In this document: positions 9,635-21,600 of the stretch, piece by piece | Numbering within the stretch: position 1 is the first letter of the stretch | Layout of the letters: every line of letters begins with the position of its first letter | NCBI GenBank assembly: GCA_030549495.1 | Contig: JAUIRK010000902.1 | Coordinates: 251,001-315,000, forward strand | Reading direction: 5' to 3' | Source of the DNA: Nectonema munidae | Lineage: Eukaryota > Nematomorpha > Nectonematoida > Nectonematidae | DNA length: 64,000 nt | Translations under genes and position numbers: made by a program | Notes under the pieces: generated by a model | What the model saw: the letters and a program-made list of their open reading frames with translations, nothing else | What the model was told of the DNA's origin: nothing | The model's database searches: none

Positions 9635-12600
9635 GTAATTGTCTTTATTCGTTTAAAACCCATAAATATAATTAAATATTTAGTTTATAAGGATGACACA
9701 ACATTAATACCAAGAAATACTTCTGTTGTAGTTGCAAGGATACCAATTTTATCTAACAAAAATAAAAGCACACCGTATTTTTTATTTGATTAATAATAAA
9801 ATAAAGATATTTACTCATTATTATTTTTAGAATGGATTCCTTATCGGAAGCTGCTAATCAGAAAGTATAATCTTGCACTTAGATTCTAATATTTTTATTC
9901 TTTATAAAAAATATTAGATTTAAAAAATACAAAAACAGACTTATCTGTTTCTATTTTTTTAATGTGAAATTCTTTTATTAATTTACTAGCTAAATTCTAA
10001 GTATTGATATATTCTTCGATAGTGAACTCTGATAAATTTTTAGTTAAAAGAACATCCATAATCTAAGATATTGAAAAAAGCAAGTAAATTTTATTATAAG
10101 TTTTAGGAATTAAACTCTTTATAGCGGTGGTTTTCAATCACGGCCCTAATGCTCTCAATCTCTTGTTTTGCGACCCGCATAGGAAAGTTACATAAAAAAT
10201 TAGGTTTTTAATATCATATCAAAACTGTCACGATTACGTAAAATTATTGATCTATGTACTGTACATCGATTCTAGAGTAGTTTTATATTCATGATTAAGT
10301 ATTCATTTACTGGATAAATTTGATTAATCAGTTTAGCTTATTGCATATTTTTTAAATATTAACTTTTAATTACGCGCTTATTGATTATTCAGTTAATATA
10401 GTAATTTAATCATGATCCAGTTTGTTTATTGACTTATCCCCTTGACAAATTTTAATAAAAAATAAATTTGAAATTGCAACATTATTATACGATATTTAAA
10501 AATAAATTCAGAAGTAGAATGTATTTATTCAAATAAAAATTTTGGAGATAAATTTTCGACCACTATAGTCATCAACTGATCTTCAACTACCAACTTATTG
10601 TTTCTTTGCAACCTTTAGACACAATTTTGAATGTTGTATGCTCTCAAGACGCAAATCTTGTTAAAACAGATATTTTAATAAAAATTTGTTTAAAAAAATT
10701 AGAAGATAAAAATAAAATTTCTTGTAATTTGAAAGAAAGACTTTGTGAAGGTATTTTTCTAAAATAAATATAGACTTGTTATCTTCAATGAAATACTTGA
10801 TCAACCTTGAAGAATATAAAAAAGATATATATGATAATTCCTTGTTTTGCTTTTTATCAAAACAAGCAGTAAAATATTTTTTATATTGGATTGTATAACC
10901 AACTTTTTCATAATGAAATAATTTGTCATATTCAAAGTGAAGTTCTTGAACCCGCAGTTACAAAAAATAAAATATCACTAAAACGTTCTGCCGAAGATCA
11001 AATACTTGAAGAATTTTATGAAGGGGTGAAAAAATGGAATCTTCACAGAAAGAAAATTCAAACTCAAAAAACTTGAAAGTGAACGATCTTTTTTTGCTGC
11101 TGGTTTTTTATGTTCAAAATTACGTGTCAATTTATCCAAAAAATTGCTAAATTCTTTGTAAGAAGCCTTTTCAGAACCAGAAAAAAACTGTTAAGCAAAA
11201 AATGATAATTTTATGTTTTTTATTTCTTAAATAAATTTGATTTTAGTTTATAATAACTTTTTTAATTGAAATTATTTGTATATAGTTTAATTTTAATTAT
11301 AAACATAGTCTAAAAGTTTTCATTAATAAATTATGATAAAATCTTAAAACCGGTTAAAACCTGTTTTTAATAATTACTTTCTTTTTGAAAACACGGTTAT
11401 TTTTCAACTCTATATGCAAAGCAAGAAACCAAACCGTACCAACCAACCATTACTTCAACACAAGTAAACTGTACTTTTCTCTACGGACTGCCCTTAGATA
11501 TAGCCACTGGCTGTATCAAAATAGATGTGTATTAGGTTTATTCATGCTTTGAATAGAGAGAGATATATCGTATGCTTTAATTTACTACCATCTCTCTCTT
11601 TTACTCACAACTCTGGTTACACTCAAGAATGTTTTGCTGGGTCTTTTATCAATAAAAGAAACAGGGCAATCTCCGCGCTTTCTCGTATATCATGAAAAAT
11701 CTTTTTAAGTATACAAGTTTTTCATGCACATTGGAAAGCGTTTATTTGTTGTTATCACTTTTCTTCTTGCAGACTGCGTTCTTATAGAAAACTCTCATGT
11801 AAAACTCTAAATTCCAAGATATAACTGTATGATGATGTATAATAATAAAAATAGCTGCTTTGATTCTTATGTGAGATAGCAAACCTTAAGTAATGTCTTT
11901 TAATCTGCAAGTTTTGTTTAGAATGTTTTGATTATAGTTTTTATAATTAAAAAAATTTGCCTAGTTTATTCCATTCCATTTTTAGCTTCCACATGTTTTA
12001 TTACTTTATTTTTTAAGTCCTTATTTCATAATGAAATCAAATCAATTAATTTCGCACAAGATCTTCAGCTTTCTTCGAAAGTAAGTGTTTTAATCTCTGA
12101 AATTGTAACCCATTTTGCATCACTGAATTACTTTAGAACTGCGATCTTGTTAATAGCGAGTTAAGCGAAGAAGAAAAAATAAAAACAATGATAAGTCAAT
12201 CAACCAAAGATTTTGATCCTTCAAAGTAAATAGACTATGTTGATTCGTTCGCTCAGATTGTTTTAGTTTACTTAAATTTTTTAGTTATACAGATCAAAAA
12301 TTTAAAGGACCTCCTCCACCATCTTACATTTGCTTCAGATGCTTCAATCCTGGACATTGGATCCAAAGTTGTCCTCGCGCTGTATGTGACTGGATTATAG
12401 TTTCTTTTTATTGTAGAATGTAACGTGTGTTACATTTGAACCGGGTGCGCACATCGGGGGGGGGGGGGGATTATGACAAAGAAAACATTAATACGGTAAG
12501 TTTTTAGCCTCTGTGTAGACAAAAAATAGTATAAAAATTTAGAATGAAATATAAATATAACATAACTAATTTCTGAATCTTCCATTAAAAGATTGATTTT

Positions 12601-15600
12601 TTAAATTTTATTAAAACTTTAAGAGAAAATTGTATAAGCTAAAAGTTTGTCATTCACTGTCTCCATGTTTTGCAATTTTAATTTCTCAAAAGACAATTGT
12701 ATATTTAATTAAAATTATTTAACAATTTCAATTCCTTAAAAAACAGAATAGTATTTAAAAATGGTATTTCCCGTATTGCAATATCATCCTTTCAAAAAAT
12801 CTATATTATCCTGTACAAAATGTACCTAAAAGTCTCCCTTTGTTCAACCTTAAAAAGGTTTCGGAAGATTTCAAGGCATAGTAAATGTTTTTGTTAAATC
12901 AAACCAATAGCATCAGAGTATTATGTACTTCTGCTTTGTTTTGCATGATGAGACAAAGAGTAAGCTTTGATGTAACCACTATTTTGTTCTTAGAGAATCA
13001 GTTAACTGCAGATGTAAAAAAGCCAATATAGATGTTTATCCTTATTTATTAGAATAAACATGCGAACAATATATATTTTGTAAATAGTACACTTTTTGCA
13101 AAATGAAAATAATAACAGGATTGGTTTATAAATAAATGTTATTTGATCTTAATACTTTATAAATTTTCATTCTTCCAATTTAACAACAGTGTTTATTGAA
13201 AAATTTTCCGATAATAATTACTATTTGTTGAGAGTTTGTGGTACAATTCTAACTAGTAACTTTTTGCAGATACTATGAATTGTTTAACCCTCGCATGGTC
13301 AAATAGGGCCGCTGCAGCAATGGTGTGAATAAAAAGCGTGACTACGCTGATTAAAAGCGAATTGCTACAATTATGAGACTCTGAAAACTTAAATTAAACA
13401 AATTTTATAAAAAAATTGAACAGGAGTTGAGAAGATTTTTTTTTATTTTGCTTGAAATTTTTTGTCTATCAAATGGAAAAAACTTGCCTAACTTTAATTG
13501 AGAGTGAACTTAAATGAAATGAACGTAAAACAATCTTCAAAAAAAATATGGAAATATCAGTCTTTATTGAGACATAGAAAAGCAGCTTTGACAAACTTTT
13601 TTTGCATGCTTGTTGCAGGTGTTTTGACATTTTCCACATACTTGAAAAACTCTGCTTTTACAGTGGGAATAAAAACAAGCTTTCCTTTTGGAACTTTGTG
13701 AGGAGGAAGCACTCTGTTCTTTCACAAAACCATAATATTGCAAAATAAACGCCGCACTTGTATTTGTTGTATACGAGCATGGATTATGGTTTTTTCTTCG
13801 AACCCAGAATATTTGAGTAGTGCTGACTTGACATCACGTGTACCACTTTGAAATTGTGGGTAGCATGTCGCATTGGAACCTAGGCTGGGTTAGGGCATTT
13901 TTCAGACTATATAACAATAAAACCATTTTGAACTGAAACTAGATAATAAAAAAAATTACTTGCAAATAATAATAATCATTCGAAGGCTTAAGCAAATCTA
14001 AAAATTTTCTAACAATCAAACCTGTAAAAATGATTTCTTTGTTTTTTATTAAGCTGTACGGACCTGTTGGTTTTAAACAAATGTCTTGATTACAGCTGTC
14101 CATGCCTTAAAAATATCAACGAAATAAATTTTTTACGGAATACTAATGAATGAGGTATATAAAGAATAAATATAAAATTTAGCACACTCAAAATTAATAA
14201 CAATTCGAGAAAAACAAAGTTTTAACTGCGTCAAGTTGAACGTTTTCAAACACATGTTTTTGGATAAAGGTTTAGAGTTAGACAAAGAGACATACGAAAC
14301 ATATGTGTGGGTGCCGGGTCAAAACGACCGAAAACCAAAACGCCCAAAAATAATAATTCGGGCGCTACTATTTTTTGAAGTTTATTCTATTTGGACAGTT
14401 TTCAAAAAGGTCGATTTGACACGAAATGATACTCATCAATTTGACTTGAAAGATAAAAGTGATCATAGGAAAATACATTATTTCTTTGGTTTGAAAAACA
14501 ATTAAACTACCAATTAACAGAAAAGATGTGACTAATTTAAACAAGAAAACAAGAATATAAATAATTTCTAATTTTGGTTCAAAATATTAGGAATAATTCG
14601 ATTCGATAATATTGTTAAATTAGGAATCTTGAATCTGTTTTTTATGCATGTGAAACAACAAAGTGTGAAATTTAACATATTCTTAGAAAAATATACAAGA
14701 TAATAATTGGAAAAAAGCGTAGATAGAAGAAAAAATCCTAAATTTTTAAATATTTTTTGTAAATTCAAGTTTCAGACGTTCTTGTATCGGGTGTTTTGGT
14801 TTCGGCATTTTGGTTTTTGGACTTTTTGGTTTCGGGCCTTTTGGTTGTTGAGCCTTTTCACTCGAATTGATCTGTGTGTGTGAGTGTGTGTGTGTGTGAA
14901 GGAGAATTCAATGAAGAAAGCTGACTAAAGTGGACTTGCGTATTGTATCGATTATTTTTCTGTCTCTCCATCAAATACGCTTCCTAATAGAAGATATCAA
15001 AGCTTGACATTTTATCACAAGCAAGTAATAGAAATAATAAATTTTCAGCTTTTTGTTATCTATGATATGTGTATGAGAAGCAAAAAGCATGACAAAGAGC
15101 AGTGAGTACACACTATTCAAATATTTGTGCATATCTTAAGGATAGAAAAAAATGTTGAGACATTGAAATTGGCCCCAGAAAAATGCTATCTTACACACAA
15201 AATGGTTTAGCCAAGATTTATCATGAAAATATTCTTTAGAGGGGGCAGAAGAATTTCCAGGGGGGGGGGCAGTCGTAATAGTAATAAGAAATTTTCAGCT
15301 TTTTGTTATCTATGATATGTATATGAGAAGCAAAAAGCATGTCAAAAAGCAGTGATTACACACTGTTCAAATATTTGTGCATATGTTAAGGATAGAAAAA
15401 ATTTTTGAGACCTTGAAATTGGCCCCAGACAAATGCTATCTTACACACAAAATGGTTTAGCCAAGATTTATCATAATAAGAAATTTTCAGCTTTTTGTTA
15501 TCTATGATATGTGTATGAGAAGCAAAAAGTTGGTATTGTGACATCCTCCTGTGAAATTGCACTTTTTGGCGAAGAAATAAAAGCCTTCCACAACAAATGG

Positions 15601-18600
15601 TGAAGCATGGCATCGTTGATGAAGCAGTGTCAAATAAAACGAAACAGGTGTATTACATAAATGTCTACTGTTATTAATGAACCAGTCATTACGGAAGTAC
15701 AGGGCTCAAAATATGGATTTGCAATACAACTGCACGAATCAACGGACGTGACAAACTGCCACAGCTTCTGGTATATGTGCGTTATGCTAGTAAGGATGCA
15801 ATTCGAAGTGAATTACTCTTGACCAATGAAATGACAACTACAACAAAAGGGGGAGACTTGTTCGAGCTTATGAAAACTTTTTGAAAGAAAATGGTCTCCA
15901 ATGGACCAAGCTAGTAGGTTGCACAACTGAAGGCGCTCCTGTTATGTTTGGGAGAAAATCTGGGTTCCAAGCTCGGGTAAAAGGAGTATCTCCATCTCTC
16001 ACTTCTGTTCCATGTTTCATACACCTATTTGCTCTCTCTACGAAAGTTCTACCTCCCGATATAAAGACAAGCTTGAAATTGGTGGTTAAGATGGTAAAGT
16101 ACATTATAACATCTGCCCTAAATAGTCGTCTCTTCAAGGTCATCTGTAAGGATATCGGATCAGAATACACGTCATTGATTTTCATACGGAAGTGAGGTGT
16201 TTGTCTCGAGGGAATACCACTATGCTCCTTTTTGTGCTGAGAAAGGAGCTACTTCAGTTTTTCCAAACAAAAGATCACGAAGTTCTGAAGATCCTTGAAG
16301 ATGGAAACTTCATTCTTTACCTTGTCTATCTGTCAGATATTTTTGGAGTCATGTATCATTTCAATTGTGGCAAAAAAACAAAATTAAAAGTAGACAAGGA
16401 ATTGTACGAAACAAAGAAGAAGGAAGCTAATAGATGTATCGCGATTGCGAGGAATCAAGGGACTCAAAAACTTTATGATGATTTAAAGACAAAAGAAGGA
16501 GAGAACCAAATATACAGAATTGCCAAAGCAAGACAGAAAAAAAGAGAAGAGCTTGGCAATGTGAATATTGTCAAGGATAAAAAAGGTAATATAATCTTTG
16601 ATGCAGAGACAATTAAGAATAGGTGGGCAGAATACTTTGAACAACTTTTGAATATGGGAAATGAAAAAGAGGAGTTTGTAGAAGCCTTGAAAGTTAAAGG
16701 ACCAGATAAGATAATAGATCAAGATGAAGTTATGCTCAAATCAGCAAAATGAAGAATTATAAAGCAGCTGGACTCAGTGAAATTAGCATCGATATGATTA
16801 GAACAGGAGGAAATAAAATAGTAGGGTGGATGGTAGACCTATTAAAAAGAATTTGGATTGAAGAAAAAATACCAGAAGACTGGAGGAAAAGCGTACTTGT
16901 ACCAATCTGGAAGAAGAAAGGAGATGTTTTAGAATGTGGTAACTACCGTGGAATAAAATTGCTGGAACATGGACTGAAAATAATGGAAAGGATTTTAGAC
17001 AAGCGAATTCGTTCAGTGATAAAGATAGACCCAAACAGTTTGGATTTATGCCTGGAAAGAGTGCAATAGATGGCATTTTTATCATAAAACAACTTATAGA
17101 GAAGAAAATTGAAGGAAATTCAGCTGTTTTTTGTGGTTTTGTTGATCTAGAGAAAGCCTATGATACTATTCCCAGGGAAGTGGTGTATTGGTGCATGCGT
17201 AAAAAGGGAATTCTCGAAAAACTTGTGAGATTAGTGCAGGAAATGTACAAATTTTCAAGAACCGCTATTAGAACTCCTGAAGGAATCTCAAGAGAATTTG
17301 AGGTTAAAATTGGTTTAAATCAAGGTTCAGCACTGAGTCCATTATTGTTTTCTTTAGTTGTTGATGAGCTATCAAATCATCTAAGAAAGGAAGATCTCTG
17401 GGAACTTTTGTTTGCTGATGATCTAGCGATACTGGCGGATAACGAAGTAGAGCTCGAGAAGAGAATAATAAAATGCCAAGAGAGTTTGGAAAAATTTGGG
17501 ATGAAAATGAATGAGAAAAAGACAGATCATGGCATGTAACAAAAATAAGAGCATTGGTGTTCATGTAGAAGACAGACACGGAAAAAAGTTGAAGCAGGTG
17601 AAATCTTCCAAATATTTAGGAACCCAGATTATGGAAAATGGAAGTTGTGAAAAAGACGTACAAGCAAGAGTAAATGCTAGTTGGTTGAAATGGAAAGAAG
17701 TAAACGCGATCATGTGCGATAGAAGAATGCCAATGAAACTAAAAGCAAGGATTTACACATCAATTGTCAGACCAGTTCTAACTTATGGGTGTGAATGTTG
17801 GAGTTTAAAGAAAAAGGAGCATAGAAAATTAATAGCAACGGAGATGAAGATGCTTAGAAAAATGATGGGGGTCACGCTGAGAGAAAAAAAAGAAACGAGG
17901 AAGTGCGAAGAAAGACGGGAGTTGAAGTCAGTGTGATGGCTGTAGCAGAGCGGTGTGAGCTGTGGTGGTTTGGACATGTTTTAAGGAAGAAACAAGACGA
18001 TGTCGTACGCCAAGCTATGGAGAAGAAGGTGAGTGGAAAAAGAAGTAGAGGGAGGCAGCGTAAAAGATGGAAGGACGGACTGATGGAGCAACTGAAGCAG
18101 CTTGGACTGACGACGATGCGCAGGACAGGAAAAAATGGAGAGAGCAGATCTCAGGCACCGACCCCCAACTTTGGGACAAGGTGTACTCAAAGAAGAAGTA
18201 TCATTTCAATTGTTCTCAGGGCGCTGAAATAACGTCATTGTTTTCTCAATCAAATTGACGGCATTTACTCGAAAGCTCGATTTGTGGATTGAGAACAGAC
18301 CGTTTGGAATCTGTGAGAATGTGGCGTCACTTGGAGAAGGGGAGACTAGTATTGCATTTGGTCAAGAGATCACCAAGGATCTCCTTCTGTTGAAAGATGA
18401 AATCAGGCAGTACTTTTTCAATGATCGTGATGTACAAACATGCACCTACATTCGGAATCCATTCACTACTATTAACACTGGTGATATCACAGTGGGAACT
18501 GGTGAACAAGAAGAACTCCTCGATTTGCAGTGCGACGAAGGTGAAAATCATAAATTGGCCAATTTCTGCTTAAATGTAAGTCCCTCCTATCCGACACTAG

Positions 18601-21600
18601 TGAAAAGCAATTCCTCAGCTTCTCATATTTCCAACGACATGGGAATGCGAACAAGAGTTTTCTACCTTTCTTACAATCAAGTCGAAGACAAGAAATCGTT
18701 TTGTAAACCCAGAACACAATTTCCGATGTTGTGTGAGCATATCTCCATGGCTTGCAAAACTAGTAGAAGAAAAGAAACTCCAGCCATCGCATTGACTTAC
18801 GAGTGAGTACTTATTGGTCGATAAGTTAAATATTTTGCTTGTTTATGGTTATGCACATGTGCAAATAAATTAAGTTAAGTTTTGTATATTTTTTAATTGC
18901 GGATTCGTTTACTTGTATTATATTTGTATGTTATTGTGTCTGTTAATATTTAGTTCTTTCATGGTCAAAAACTTATCGTTAAAGTTAGGTGGTACGTACC
19001 TACAGAATAAGTCCATAAGTGGTACACAGCAACAAAAAGGTTGGGAAATCCTATACTAGAAGAAACTGGTGGTAATATGTATCCTAAACTGGTAAAAAAA
19101 TCATTGATGGATGAGATAGTTTGTGTAGAGGTATGTTTGCTTCGAGAAAAGTTTTGACTATTTTTTGAAAATGTTTTATTAGTAGGTTCCAACTAAAAGT
19201 AAATTCTTTAGGATATTTTTGAATAATTAAGTTTATTTTAGTAAATTTACTCAAAGCAGTTTTTGGCATTGAGATTTTTACTTAAATAAGGAACACAAAT
19301 AATTAAAAAAACTTGAACAAAAAGGTTTGAAAAAATATTGACAAAAAAAATTATTGACTTTAAAAGAAAATATAATTTACTTTATTGACTTAAAAATATA
19401 TTTTTTTGTATTAGAAAAACATATAATAATCAAAAATATTTGTTTTCACAACTATAGAAGACTTTTAAAAAAATGGACTTTATTGACTTTATTCCCCCTA
19501 GTAATAACTTTTTTTACATCGTATGAGGTAGCAAAATATGAAGAGAAAGTTTCATATTTTTTGATTTTTTAGAGATTTACAATTAGTAGAAGAACATAAT
19601 CCCTTTAGAGTAGATGATGTAACAATTTCACTAGTACGGGTGAAACCGTAAAAAGATAACAAGTTTGGAGTAGATAAAGGTGTAAATTAAGTTTGGTTTC
19701 TAATCACCATACACTTTTCGGCTAAAAGTAAAGCTAGTTTGCCTTCATAATCACCCAGCTCTTATTAGCAGTAATGTCGAGAAAGTTCGTGACAATAGTC
19801 ACTGGCCATCGTCTCGATGCTTTATAACAACTATAATTTCTAACCATCCTGTTTAAAACATTATCTCCTGATTTATATTTATTATAGTCTAGGATTCTTT
19901 GAGGCTTTTTTTGGTCCTAACGTATCAATTCTTGAAAGATGTAGACTAGACAACACAAACACGCTTAAAAATTTTTTGGAATGTTTCTGCAAAATGTAAA
20001 TTGTCAACGAGGAACTTTGTGTAACTAAAAATCTTCTCACATTCACTCAATCCCAAACCTTTCAAATGTGCCGGCTGTATAATATGTGGCATCAACCTTC
20101 ATTTTGCTTTTAACCGTACCACAAATCGTATAGTTTTTACTTTTAGCCCACTCACACAATTCATGGGACATAAAAAACCGATCTGCATAAATACCAGAGC
20201 AAGATGGTAAACAAGAAAAAGAAACCAATCTCTTGACAATATTAGCCAATTAAAAATATTCCCTATCCAATAGGCAACTCTGATATACTTCACTAGAAAA
20301 AACATAAATACTGGTTGAGTCAACACAGTGGTATACATCCATTCCATACCTACCTGGCTTAGAGGAGTCATATCCGTTGATAGATGATCTCCCTCTATAC
20401 TTGACAAGTTGCTCATCCACAGTTACATAGTTAGTTGATGACCAATACTTATGAAAATTAAAAAAAATTGCAATGCATCTTACGGGTGGCAATTTATCAG
20501 AAATATTCATTTCTCCCCTTGAATCAAATCTGGTAAAAGTGCGAATAAGAATGAATACGTCTCTACTAATTGCAGCTTTCAAAAAAGGAGTTCCATATTT
20601 TTCTGAAAATAGATGCTTGACGTCGATCTGTTGGTTTTTTGATTGACCGATATATAAGATACAAGTGAAGTAAGCTAACAAATGCTCGATTGAGAATCTT
20701 TCATATACATTTATGAGGTTTATCAAATAAACTATTCGGATTTCTACAAAAAAACACGCATTTTTGTACGCATGGGCCTAAGTCAAATTTACCTGTAGTT
20801 CTCCTTCATTCTTTCTCTGGTTCATCGTACTCTCAAAAGACTAAAAATTGTCACCGGATCTTTCAGATTTTTAGCATCACCTTTTGGACCTGGTATAGAA
20901 GAAATGATGTTGGTTGATGATCTTCCTTGAACTTCTTTTGGTTCCCAAAAAACTCTGTTCCATCTGTCGCTCTCTGCTAGTTTCTTTCTCCCTCTTCTAT
21001 TTCTTGATCTTTTTCACTGGAATTTGAACCCATTCTATCACAATCACTTTGGGAAAGACATCTGAATCAGAAGTTTCTCCTTCAAGACTCTTGTATCGAA
21101 GCATGAAGAGCTGCTCATCCCAATAGAGAACAACGATGGGGGAAACGAATGATTGAAATGAATATCCATCATTACACAACTGACGTGTAATAAATCAATG
21201 CAACAAATTTTCCAGGTTTGTTCGCCTCAACGTTCCATAAATCCTGAACAATATGAATCTTTTATGTTTGAATTTATAGACAAAACTTTTTTGTCCTTGA
21301 ACCCATTAGAAGAAGAAGAAGAAAAGGATTTATTCGCTATAAGCTGGATCATTAAAAGGCTTACTGGAGCCGCTTGCTATAATGACCGAAAAAAAATACA
21401 CAAATTATTATATATGATATCAAAGTAAGCATACATGGATTATTATTAGAAAAAAATGTGAATGAAGATAGAATTATGCATAAAATTATAAGACAAAAAG
21501 GAATATATTCAAATCGGAGTTAGAGCAAGAGGGACGTTTTTGAACACTTGCTAGCATAGGCTGAGATGCGTGCAAACAGTTGAAAGTGGAAAAAGAAGTG

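Larger units (their letters stand above)
15534..19053 (+). pseudogene. ZBED5-like hAT transposon, copy 1 (interrupted by a LINE)
   Basis: Segments 15600-16368 and 18198-18806 together are the same element as 53507-55790 on the minus strand, with very high identity. Readable parts include GSKYGFAIQLHESTDV (the LDESTDV-like catalytic block of ZBED5/SCAND3/FAM200-type hATs), LVGCTTEGAPVMFGRKSGFQ (TDGAPAM block), and the C-terminal part NRPFGICENVASLGEGET to ALTYE. The 3' terminus at about 19053 reads AAGGTTGGGAAATCCT, the complement of the hAT end seen at 53507. The BED finger present in copy 2 is missing, so this copy is 5'-truncated. It has several frame changes and stops and is split by the LINE at 16369-18197. 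Confidence 0.85.

Noticed and set aside
9422-9793. A 123-codon open frame covering RBBP6 exons 1 and 2
   Set aside because: It is the wrong frame for exon 1; the conserved DWNN sequence runs in the frame starting at 9466 and joins exon 2 by a 49-bp intron.
14236-14505. An 89-codon open frame as a gene
   Set aside because: Part of it is the inverted-repeat sequence of the MULE-like element, and no homology or splice context is visible.
15868-16185. Minus-strand open frame opposite the hAT at 15.9-16.2 kb
   Set aside because: It is the complement of the hAT coding strand; the plus-strand frame has the family motifs.
16192-18258. LINE plus hAT reading as one novel fusion gene
   Set aside because: The frame crossing 16368 is a chance join; the 16-bp duplication shows that it is an insertion.
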